Part shown: piece by piece, positions 1-6,393 of the stretch
How positions within the stretch are numbered: position 1 is the stretch's first letter
How the letters are laid out: the number at the start of each line of letters is the position of its first letter
Origin: an uncultured Blautia sp.
Lineage (GTDB): Bacteria; Bacillota; Clostridia; Lachnospirales; Lachnospiraceae
Assembly (NCBI GenBank): GCA_946629475.1
Contig: CAMOXX010000043.1
Location: 1 to 14,844, forward strand
Length of the DNA: 14,844 nt
Direction: 5' to 3'
The notes under the pieces: model-generated
Database searches by the model: none
Told to the model about the DNA's origin: nothing
What the model saw: only the letters and a program-made list of their open reading frames with translations
Made by a program: the position numbers and the translations under genes

Positions 1-16
1 CTGGCGCGGGATTCCG

Positions 17-32
17 GTCAGCTTCAGCTGAC
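17..32. repeat. Small inverted repeat beside the terminator
   Basis: Seven-base arms GTCAGCT and AGCTGAC are separated by TC (or six-base arms with a four-base loop). It lies 5 bases beyond the large inverted repeat at 37-84, on the side away from the membrane-protein gene. It could be a second fold at the 3' end of the transcript or belong to the neighbouring unit outside the window. Nothing else is recognisable in bases 1-36. Confidence 0.35.
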
Positions 33-36
33 ATCT

Positions 37-84
37 TCCAAACGAAATCCGGGAGGGCTGCCGCCCTCCCGGATTTCGTTTGGA
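37..84 (-). terminator. Likely (bidirectional) terminator at the end of the minus-strand operon
   Basis: Two perfectly complementary 22-base arms (37-58 and 63-84) flank a four-base loop. The inner part of the stem is very GC-rich (GGGAGGGC with GCCCTCCC). The outer part is A-rich on one side and T-rich on the other (ATTTCGTTT). It starts 8 bases after the stop codon of the membrane-protein gene, where an intrinsic terminator is expected. The symmetry would allow it to act in both directions. There is no clean run of U after the stem, so termination is likely rather than certain. A dispersed palindromic repeat is the alternative. Confidence 0.6.
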
Positions 85-92
85 TATACACT

Positions 93-668
93 TTACGCTT
101 TTCCTCCCGGTTTTCCGTCCTCGCTCTTTCGCAGACTGTACCGCAGCGTAAGATAGTCCCGGTAAATCATATAAGAGGCCGCTGCCGAAAGCAGAAACAG
201 AAGGACTGAAATCATGTTCCGGGGTGAAAACTTTCTCGTCACGAGAAGCTCGATGATGCCCGTCACCAGCGCTGCCGCGATCAATGCCGCCCGGACCGGA
301 CAACCGAAACGGATGCCCTTCCGGATCTCCTCAAAGTCGGATTCCATCATCGGCGTCCTGGCCGTCACAAACCGGAAAACACCCCAAAGCTCCGCGATCC
401 ACGGAATCAGCGAAAGCACCGAGATCGCAGCTGCCACTCTCCCGGTATTCAGCCCCACCGGCTGGAGCGCTGCCGTAATAAACGCCGCAATGCTGACAGC
501 CTCCATCAGAAGATACCGGATGTTACGGCTTTTCTTTTCCTGTGCCGTCATCTCCCAGCTGTACCACAGCCCCTTGTATCGGAGCTTGATGCGGTAGCCT
601 TTTTTATTATCAGCCGGTATCTGTATTTTTTCGTAGTTTTTTATAAATCTGTCATGGGTTCGTTTCAT
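93..668 (-). CDS. Hypothetical four-helix membrane protein
   Basis: This is a 191-residue protein that I do not recognise. The N-terminal ~50 residues are basic and soluble. Four hydrophobic stretches follow, at about 52-69, 77-99, 124-143 and 151-169, and then a short charged tail rich in Lys and Gly. There is no signal peptide and no catalytic motif is visible. The start was set at the ATG at 668, which has GGGGAG seven bases upstream (676-681). An in-frame TTG 15 bases further upstream would cut into that ribosome binding site and is less likely. The gene follows the sulfhydrylase gene after 71 bases, on the same strand, and is the last gene before the inverted repeat at 37-84. It is therefore probably the distal gene of the operon, although the hairpin in the gap could reduce its expression. 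A functional link to the upstream genes is not shown. Confidence 0.75.
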   Translation of the reverse strand: MKRTHDRFIKNYEKIQIPADNKKGYRIKLRYKGLWYSWEMTAQEKKSRNIRYLLMEAVSIAAFITAALQPVGLNTGRVAAAISVLSLIPWIAELWGVFRFVTARTPMMESDFEEIRKGIRFGCPVRAALIAAALVTGIIELLVTRKFSPRNMISVLLFLLSAAASYMIYRDYLTLRYSLRKSEDGKPGGKA

Positions 669-675
669 CTTGCCG

Positions 676-681
676 CTCCCC
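676..681 (-). promoter_or_regulatory. Ribosome binding site that decides the start of the membrane protein
   Basis: GGGGAG on the minus strand, seven bases before the ATG at 668. This spacing supports the ATG over the in-frame upstream TTG at 683, which would overlap the site. Confidence 0.6.
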
Positions 682-703
682 AATGGTTCTCAAATCGTTG
701 TAT

Positions 704-735
704 CTGTTCAGAAATAACAGGTTATTTCGTGACAG
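704..735 (-). repeat. Intercistronic hairpin between metY and the membrane protein gene
   Basis: The core is an 18-base palindrome (711-728) with arms GAAATAAC and GTTATTTC. After two mismatched pairs, five more pairs extend it to 704-735. It starts 5 bases after the sulfhydrylase stop codon. No U-run follows it on the minus strand, so it is unlikely to be a full terminator. Such a fold could stabilise the upstream mRNA or lower read-through into the last gene; that role is inference. Confidence 0.4.
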
Positions 736-739
736 TTCC

Positions 740-2011
740 TTAGTCCGAGAGCGCCTGCTTCAGGTCTTCTATGATATCCTCGACGTTCTCAATACCCACG
801 GAAAGCCGGATCAGATCCGGGCCGACGCCGCCGGCAATCAGCTCTTCATCAGTAAGCTGACGGTGCGTCGAATTGGCGGGATGCAGAATACAGGTGTGCG
901 CATCCGCGACATGGGTCGCGATCATGGCAACCTTCAGCCTGCTCATGAAAGCCTCCGCCGCATCTCTTCCCCCCTTCACGCCGAAGGAGATAACACCGCA
1001 GGAGCCGTTGGGCAGGTACTTTTTCGCCCGCTCATGATACTTGTTGTCCGGCAGGTCCGGATAATTGACCCACGCGACCTTCTCCTGCGTCTGTAAAAAT
1101 CTGGCCACAGTCAGGGCATTTTCACAGTGGCGCTGTACACGGAGAGCCAGGGATTCGAGCCCCAGATTCAGGAAATATGCGTTCATCGGCGACTGGATTG
1201 CACCCAGGTCGCGCATCAGCTGCGCTGTCGCCTTGGTGATGAAGGCGCCCCCGTTTCCGAATTTTTCAGCATAGGTAATCCCGTGGTAGGATTCGTCCGG
1301 CGTAGTAAGGCCCGGGAATTTGTCCGCATGGGCCATCCAGTCGAAATTGCCGGAGTCCACAATGCACCCGCCGACCGTCGCATCGTGGCCGTCCATGTAC
1401 TTCGTCGTAGAGTGCGTCACGATATCGGCGCCCCACTCAAACGGCCTGCAGTTGATCGGGGTGGCAAAGGTATTATCGATAATCAGCGGTACGCCGTGGG
1501 CATGGGCCGCATTGGCAAACCGTTCAATGTCAAAAACGATCAGGGCAGGGTTGGCGATCGTCTCCCCGAAAACCGCTTTGGTGTTTGGCTGAAACGCCGC
1601 TTCCAGTTCCTCATCGGAGCAGTCCGGATCCACAAAGGTAAAGTCGATGCCCATGCGGCGCATGGTCACATTGAACAGATTGTACGTGCCTCCGTAGATC
1701 GTGGATGAAGCGATCACATGATCCCCGGCGCCGGCCAGGTTGAACACGGAATAGAAGCTGGCCGCCTGACCGGACGAAGTCAGCATCGCTGCCGTACCGC
1801 CCTCCAGTGCCGCGATTTTTGCCGCCACCATATCATTGGTCGGATTCTGCAGACGGGTGTAAAAATAGCCGCTGGCCTCAAGATCGAACAGCTTGCCCAT
1901 CTCCGCACTGGAATCGTACTTGAAGGTCGTGCTCTGAATGATCGGAATCATCCTCGACTCTCCGTTTTTCGGCTCATACCCTGCCTGCACGCATTTTGTC
2001 TCAATTTTCAT
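740..2011 (-). CDS. metY: O-acetylhomoserine sulfhydrylase (PLP-dependent, Cys/Met metabolism family)
   Basis: Predicted to make homocysteine from O-acetyl-L-homoserine and sulfide in the cytosol, the direct-sulfurylation route to methionine. The 423 residues match the full length of this family, which belongs to the fold-type I PLP enzymes. Visible landmarks are the YTRLQNPT motif (51-58), the SSGQAA turn (79-84) that holds the cofactor phosphate, Asp179 in the IIDNTFATP motif that pairs with the pyridine nitrogen, and Lys204 in THSTTKYMDGH, the Schiff-base lysine. Family members lacking the large insertion seen in cystathionine synthases are usually sulfhydrylases. Some accept other acyl-homoserines or nucleophiles, so the exact substrate is less sure than the family. 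The ATG follows AAAGGAAGG at a good distance. It lies only 12 bases after a metallophosphoesterase gene, which is an unusual partner. No SAM riboswitch or T-box could lie in that gap, so control must come from the operon promoter or elsewhere. Confidence 0.93.
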   Translation of the reverse strand: MKIETKCVQAGYEPKNGESRMIPIIQSTTFKYDSSAEMGKLFDLEASGYFYTRLQNPTNDMVAAKIAALEGGTAAMLTSSGQAASFYSVFNLAGAGDHVIASSTIYGGTYNLFNVTMRRMGIDFTFVDPDCSDEELEAAFQPNTKAVFGETIANPALIVFDIERFANAAHAHGVPLIIDNTFATPINCRPFEWGADIVTHSTTKYMDGHDATVGGCIVDSGNFDWMAHADKFPGLTTPDESYHGITYAEKFGNGGAFITKATAQLMRDLGAIQSPMNAYFLNLGLESLALRVQRHCENALTVARFLQTQEKVAWVNYPDLPDNKYHERAKKYLPNGSCGVISFGVKGGRDAAEAFMSRLKVAMIATHVADAHTCILHPANSTHRQLTDEELIAGGVGPDLIRLSVGIENVEDIIEDLKQALSD

Positions 2012-2023
2012 AATAACCTTCCT

Positions 2024-2701
2024 TTACCTGTCAGACTCTGTTTTTGTCAGTGAAACATACAGATCATACAAAAATGATCCTGTTTTGCCCCGCATTGGAT
2101 GCTCATCCTCCCCGATCTCCAGAATCCGGTATCCGCAGACGTTGATGATGCGGGTTCCGGACGGATGAAGGATTTCGGGCGCGATCCTCCCGTAGGACCT
2201 GTGGACATGCCCATGGAACATGTACCGGGGACGATACCGGAAGAGCAGGTCGTTAAAGCAGTCAAAACCGTTATGCGGAAGATCCGCAAGATCCCCGTAC
2301 CCTTTGGCCGGGGCATGCGCCACCAGGATGTCAAACCCGTTCCGCATCGAGATCTTCCGCCTTGCATGGCTGACCCTCCGCTCCATCTCGGACTCGGAAT
2401 ACATGCATGGTCCCGGCTTGTAGCGGATCGATCCTCCCAGCCCCAGCATCCTGAGCCCGCGAAAATCAAAAACCCGGTCTTCAATGCAGATGCAGCCGAG
2501 AGGAGGTGTTTTTTCATAATGGCTGTCATGGTTCCCGTGTACATACAAAAGCGGGACATTCGTCATCGTCACCAGAAACTCCAGATAGTGGGGCGAAAGA
2601 TCCCCGCAGGACACGATCAGGTCCACATCCTTCGTTTTTTCCGGATCATAAAAATCCCAGAGGACTTTTTCCTCCACATCAGCCACTGCAAGTATCTTCA
2701 T
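2024..2701 (-). CDS. Calcineurin-like metallophosphoesterase (atypical first motif)
   Basis: A 225-residue cytosolic metallophosphoesterase. Most of the dimetal site is visible: GD at 33-34, GNHD at 56-59, His129 in LVAHAP, and GHVH at 164-167. The first motif is unusual. The family normally has Asp-x-His after the first strand, but here residues 8-10 read Asp-Val-Glu, so one metal ligand is changed to an acidic residue or lost. The protein begins directly with the first beta strand, so the ATG at 2701 must be right. It overlaps the stop codon of the upstream BMP-fusion gene as ATGA. The AAGGA sits almost against the start codon, so translation probably depends on coupling to the upstream gene. 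The substrate is unknown: phosphomonoester, phosphodiester and nucleotide substrates are all possible. It is clearly diverged from the second phosphoesterase at 4610-5323, so this is not a recent tandem duplication. Confidence 0.85.
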   Translation of the reverse strand: MKILAVADVEEKVLWDFYDPEKTKDVDLIVSCGDLSPHYLEFLVTMTNVPLLYVHGNHDSHYEKTPPLGCICIEDRVFDFRGLRMLGLGGSIRYKPGPCMYSESEMERRVSHARRKISMRNGFDILVAHAPAKGYGDLADLPHNGFDCFNDLLFRYRPRYMFHGHVHRSYGRIAPEILHPSGTRIINVCGYRILEIGEDEHPMRGKTGSFLYDLYVSLTKTESDR

Positions 2702-4629
2702 TCCTTCAATACCCCGCTGGTTTTGATCGCCTTCTTTCCCGACTCGCTCAGCGCCGCTTTTACGGGAAGGCTTCCCACCACGTTGTCATTCAGCCAGTCC
2801 ATGCTCACGATCTGCTCATTTGTGAGCCGCACCGCGGCATCCGCCTCCTGCACGATCCCTTTCTGGCTGTGGAGCTCCCCGGCAAACGGATTCAGGGTCC
2901 CGGCTACCAGTGAGTTCCGCATTAAATCAACCATCTTGCGGGAGTAGAACGGCAGGTCCTTTGACAGAATGACATCGATCACTCCGGAGGACATTCCCCA
3001 CCAGTAGTTGAGCGCATGCTCCTTGGAAGCCGCCTTGTCCGGCCATGTGTCGTTCAGAATTGTCTGGACGATCAGCTCATAGTACCTGCCCCAGTCCCAG
3101 ACAGGAGCGGCAAGATTATGGATGCTTCCGTCCTCCTTCACCTGATAGATGCCGTATTCCCGCGATGCCTCGCTGGGCTTGATCAGATCCGGGCCCGAAA
3201 CGACACGGATGTTTCTGTCATCCATGAACTGGTGCCAGTCCTTGTTCTCCAGTGTCGACCACGCGAGATGAACCTCCACATAGGGATCAATCATGGCCGC
3301 CCCCAGCGCAAAGGCATTGATATTCGCCACCGTACCGTAAATCGGATAGTCCGCCACATAGCCGATGCGGCTGTTCCGCGAGACAGACGCCGCGAGGGCT
3401 CCCATCAGGAATTTTGCCTCATACATCCTGCCATAGTATGTCAGAACAGCACTGCTGGTCAGGTTGACCGAGCAGTTCAGGAATTTGATTTTCGGATAGT
3501 TGATCGCCGCCCGCTGCGTCAGGTTCATCTGGGATGAGGACGGCGTGATGATCACGTCGGCATCGTCGTCCGCGGCTTCGCTCACTGCCTCCAGAAACTC
3601 TTCCTCAGTTTCACAGTTGATGTAAAAAGATGTCTCGACAAGGTTTCCAAACGTCTCGTTTAGATGGTTTCTGCCAAGTTCGTGCCCGTAATACCACCGC
3701 GATTCCTCCGGATTGATATCATAGATAAACGCAATTTTGAGCGGCCGTTCCCTTGTGAAGCCCGGAAGAATTTTTTTCAGCGGGCTGAGCAGGGTCTCCT
3801 TCTTCTCCGTGTCAGGATTCTCCACAAAATCGATGCTGTACTTGTTCGACTCCACCCGGAATTCATTCCAGACCCGCTGGATTTTGGCATCGATCTCCTT
3901 TTTGGTATCATTCAGGAGGCTCTCCGGCGGATAAATGTTGAGGTAGATCAGAAAAGCATCCCCTGTCGTGATGATCAGCTTCTGTCCGGACTTCTGCGCC
4001 GCCTCATAGCCGGCAGCAAAAGCATTGTAGGCGGACCTTAAGTTGACCACCTCGTCCTCCGGCCAGGGGCTCTCAAGACTGTATCCCCAGAGGTCCGCAA
4101 GCTTCTCGTAGCTTCCGTACTCGGAAAAGCGGATCTCATAGAGAGGGACCGCTTCAAAAAATTTCATAAACTCGTAGTAGAGCTTTGTTCCCGGGTCGTC
4201 CCGCTCAGGCGGAACAATTCTCGTCACATCCGCCGTGATGGTCGGAACCTCCAGGTATTTCAGAACCGAAACCCGCTTGTTCCCCTCCAGGGTGTAAAAA
4301 AAGCCCATATATTCGTACACCTTCACGGCATCATGGATTCCCTCGCTGATCTGGGCATCGTAAAGAACGCTCCACTTGAGGGCAAACTCGGACTTTTCAT
4401 CAAGAATCGGCATGTAGTTTGAGGCAAACGCCTCCTGCCGTCCCTTTGTGCGGGTTCCGGTCACCAGGGACAGGGGAATATCCCGGATGCCGATCGGCTG
4501 CTCCGGGAGCGATCCCTGATTTCCGATAAAATCCTCGAGCGCCGGCAGAAAAGGATAATGCCCCGAAGCGATATCCTTCTGGTAGGCGCGTTTTCCTTTC
4601 CGCTGGGCCTTACTGTAATCTTCTTTCAT
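2698..4629 (-). CDS. Cytosolic fusion of ParB-like N-terminal domain and BMP/Med-type substrate-binding domain
   Basis: A 643-residue protein with two recognisable parts. Residues ~45-140 resemble the ParB/Srx-like fold, with the signature EGNKRVSVLKYL (115-126) in the place of the nucleotide-binding Gly-x-(H/K)-R box, preceded by a conserved-looking stretch with MPIL and EFALKW. Residues ~140-290 are a mostly helical linker region. Residues ~297-585 look like the BMP/Med (PnrA-like) periplasmic-binding fold: it opens with a KIAFIYD strand and holds a DADVIITPSSS segment (357-366), YYGRMYEAKFLMGALAA (398-414) and a GYVADYPIYGTVANINAF segment (423-440). Classical BMP proteins are secreted lipoproteins that bind purine nucleosides. 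This one has no signal peptide or lipobox, so it should be a cytosolic sensor or enzyme. No transporter genes are nearby. The start overlaps the upstream phosphoesterase gene by 20 bases in another frame, with GAGG at a rather long 12-base distance. The ligand and the ParB-like activity (CTP or other nucleotide use) are inference. Confidence 0.8.
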   Translation of the reverse strand: MKEDYSKAQRKGKRAYQKDIASGHYPFLPALEDFIGNQGSLPEQPIGIRDIPLSLVTGTRTKGRQEAFASNYMPILDEKSEFALKWSVLYDAQISEGIHDAVKVYEYMGFFYTLEGNKRVSVLKYLEVPTITADVTRIVPPERDDPGTKLYYEFMKFFEAVPLYEIRFSEYGSYEKLADLWGYSLESPWPEDEVVNLRSAYNAFAAGYEAAQKSGQKLIITTGDAFLIYLNIYPPESLLNDTKKEIDAKIQRVWNEFRVESNKYSIDFVENPDTEKKETLLSPLKKILPGFTRERPLKIAFIYDINPEESRWYYGHELGRNHLNETFGNLVETSFYINCETEEEFLEAVSEAADDDADVIITPSSSQMNLTQRAAINYPKIKFLNCSVNLTSSAVLTYYGRMYEAKFLMGALAASVSRNSRIGYVADYPIYGTVANINAFALGAAMIDPYVEVHLAWSTLENKDWHQFMDDRNIRVVSGPDLIKPSEASREYGIYQVKEDGSIHNLAAPVWDWGRYYELIVQTILNDTWPDKAASKEHALNYWWGMSSGVIDVILSKDLPFYSRKMVDLMRNSLVAGTLNPFAGELHSQKGIVQEADAAVRLTNEQIVSMDWLNDNVVGSLPVKAALSESGKKAIKTSGVLKE

Positions 4630-5323
4630 TTCTGTATAATACCTCGATCAGGCGTGCCTGCATCTTTTCGTTGTTCTCGTTTGTTTTGATTTCCTCCACA
4701 AGACGGTCGATCTCATAGCTCACCTCATGGATCTCGAAGCATCGTGTCTGCGTGTCAAACAGAAGGAAGGTACACCCCTTTCCGTCTCTCTGCTGGCCGA
4801 TGCTGCCCGGATTGATGATGACCGTGCTCCCGGCATGCTTTTCCATCTTGTGGTGGGTATGGCCGCTGAAAACATAGTCGATGCCTTCGTACGGCGTCAC
4901 ATCCTCAAACACGGCGTCCGGGTAAACCCGCCCGTTCAGGGGATCAGTCACGGAACCGTGGACAAAAACCAGATGAAGCTCCTCCCGGATATCCAGCCGT
5001 GAGGACAGGGTCCTCAGGAATTCCACATTTTCCTTTTTCAGAATCGAATCCGCATTTTTGTAGGAATTCCCGTACTTCGCAATCAGGGATTCCTCGGTGC
5101 GCTTCCCGTCCAGCACGTCGAGCAGCATGCGGTCATGGTTTCCCAGAAGGCAGGTCACATTGTGCTCCCTCAGCATGTCGATCACCTGGTCCGCGCCGTA
5201 GTAATACCCGACCGCGTCGCCGCCGAAGATGATTCTGTCGTACGAAAAGTGCGGAAGCATCTCAAAAAAACGCTGAATCGTATACTGATTTCCGTGGGCA
5301 TCGGAAAAAAACAGGATTCTCAT
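4610..5323 (-). CDS. YfcE/MJ0936-like metallophosphoesterase
   Basis: A 237-residue cytosolic phosphoesterase with the complete dimetal site: Asp8-x-His10 in SDAHGN, GGD ending at Asp36, GNHD at 61-64, His122 in VHGS, and GHTH at 154-157, followed by INPGSIGQ (170-177). That last motif is typical of the YfcE/MJ0936 branch, whose members hydrolyse phosphodiesters and some phosphomonoesters. The C-terminal ~40 residues are charged and probably helical. The ATG at 5323 overlaps the stop of the ATP-grasp gene as ATGA, and GGAG lies eight bases upstream. Its 3' end overlaps the next gene by 20 bases. Placed just before the ParB-like/BMP fusion, with another phosphoesterase just after it, it probably acts on a metabolite handled by the same system. 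The substrate cannot be read from the sequence. Confidence 0.88.
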   Translation of the reverse strand: MRILFFSDAHGNQYTIQRFFEMLPHFSYDRIIFGGDAVGYYYGADQVIDMLREHNVTCLLGNHDRMLLDVLDGKRTEESLIAKYGNSYKNADSILKKENVEFLRTLSSRLDIREELHLVFVHGSVTDPLNGRVYPDAVFEDVTPYEGIDYVFSGHTHHKMEKHAGSTVIINPGSIGQQRDGKGCTFLLFDTQTRCFEIHEVSYEIDRLVEEIKTNENNEKMQARLIEVLYRNERRLQ

Positions 5324-6393
5324 ATGCCGATCTCCGGATCCGACGCGCAGATGCAGTTTTCAGTATAGATATTATAGGCCGACATATCCTCAATTTTGTG
5401 CTCTGCCGACATATCCTCCACCGCATCGCCGAAAATGTACATTTCGTTGTCGTACCGGAAAGCTTCTCCATACCTCACATGGAAGCATTCCTTTATATCC
5501 TGCCCAAGAATATACTCGCGGATCATCGCCTCCACATCGCGGAATCCGAAGTTTGCCCGCATCGCCGTCGTCCCCGAAAAGCGGACATTCATCTCAAAGC
5601 AGACCGGACGGCCGTTTTTGTCGAGCCGCATCTGGATATTCATGGGCCCGCCCGGACGATAGGCACGGCAGATTTTTTCCGCCTCGGCACGGATCGCCGC
5701 GTTGTCCACGACCCTGGCATGCACGGTTGTCCCGTGCTTCAGGTCGCGGTGCATCACGATCACATCCATCAGCTGCCCTTCCTTATTACAGTAGCAGCCG
5801 ACCGTATACTCATCCTTATCCGTCCCCAGGCATTCCTGAAGCACATATCCTTCCAGCTCTGCAGCTGCCGAAAGCTCCTCCTCATCCCTGATGAACAAAA
5901 GCCCCTGTGCGCTTTTTCCCGAAACCGGCTTGGCGATCAGCGGGTATCCTGATTTTTCCGCAAGGCGGAACGCGCCCTCCCGGTCCGGAAGCTCCACAAA
6001 ATCAGGGTAATTGCACCCGTTTTCCTTCAGCCATCTGCAGGTTGCAAGCTTGTCCTGCCCGATCAGAAGCTGCTCATAGGTAGACGAGACAAACACCGCC
6101 TTCGTCCCAGCCCTGAATTCATCGATATCCCTGGCGATCCTGCGGATGTTTTCCTCCACCCCGGTCAGGACGATATCGATCTTCTTCTCATTGCACAGCC
6201 CGATCAGCCACTTCATAAATCCGTCTTCGTTAGCATAGGGCGAAATGCAGGCTTCATCGCACATATACAGCCCGGTCGACAGATGTGAGATGCATGCTCC
6301 CACGATGTGGAGATCCAGGTCCGCCCTCCGGAGCGCCTTCAGGATTCCCTGGCTCACATTTCCGCCGACTCCGAGCACCAGTACATTTATCAT
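5320..6393 (-). CDS. CarB-like ATP-grasp ligase, substrate unknown
   Basis: A 357-residue ATP-grasp protein of the carbamoyl-phosphate-synthase-like type. The N-terminal ~110 residues form a Rossmann-like preATP domain that opens with VLVLGVGGNVSQG. ATP-grasp landmarks follow: Lys155 in PLIAKPVSGKSAQG, Glu187 in VLQECLG, and the Mg-binding CFEMNVRFSGTT (265-276) with Glu267, Asn269 and Arg271. Enzymes of this class activate a carboxylate as an acyl phosphate and join it to an amine or another nucleophile. Stand-alone CarB-like members are common in polysaccharide and peptide-modification clusters. The C-terminus (~300-357) is less typical and carries a short repeat in which EDMSA appears at 326-330 and 335-339. 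AGGAG stands seven bases before the ATG, which overlaps the glycosyltransferase stop as ATGA. The coupling suggests that the ligase and the glycosyltransferase act on one product, but neither substrate is known. Confidence 0.85.
   Translation of the reverse strand: MINVLVLGVGGNVSQGILKALRRADLDLHIVGACISHLSTGLYMCDEACISPYANEDGFMKWLIGLCNEKKIDIVLTGVEENIRRIARDIDEFRAGTKAVFVSSTYEQLLIGQDKLATCRWLKENGCNYPDFVELPDREGAFRLAEKSGYPLIAKPVSGKSAQGLLFIRDEEELSAAAELEGYVLQECLGTDKDEYTVGCYCNKEGQLMDVIVMHRDLKHGTTVHARVVDNAAIRAEAEKICRAYRPGGPMNIQMRLDKNGRPVCFEMNVRFSGTTAMRANFGFRDVEAMIREYILGQDIKECFHVRYGEAFRYDNEMYIFGDAVEDMSAEHKIEDMSAYNIYTENCICASDPEIGI
5378..5418. repeat. 14-bp direct repeat inside the ATP-grasp gene
   Basis: GCCGACATATCCTC occurs at 5378-5391 and again at 5405-5418, exactly 27 bases (nine codons) apart. 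On the coding strand both copies give EDMSA in the same frame. It looks like a small in-frame duplication near the C-terminus of the ligase. The perfect DNA identity suggests that it is recent or constrained. Confidence 0.6.

Noticed and set aside
2012..2023. SAM riboswitch or T-box ahead of metY
   Set aside because: The gap to the upstream gene is only 12 bases, so no leader element can fit.
2099..2947. Plus-strand open frame of 282 codons
   Set aside because: Antisense to the 225-residue phosphoesterase and to the end of the BMP fusion, both supported by family motifs.
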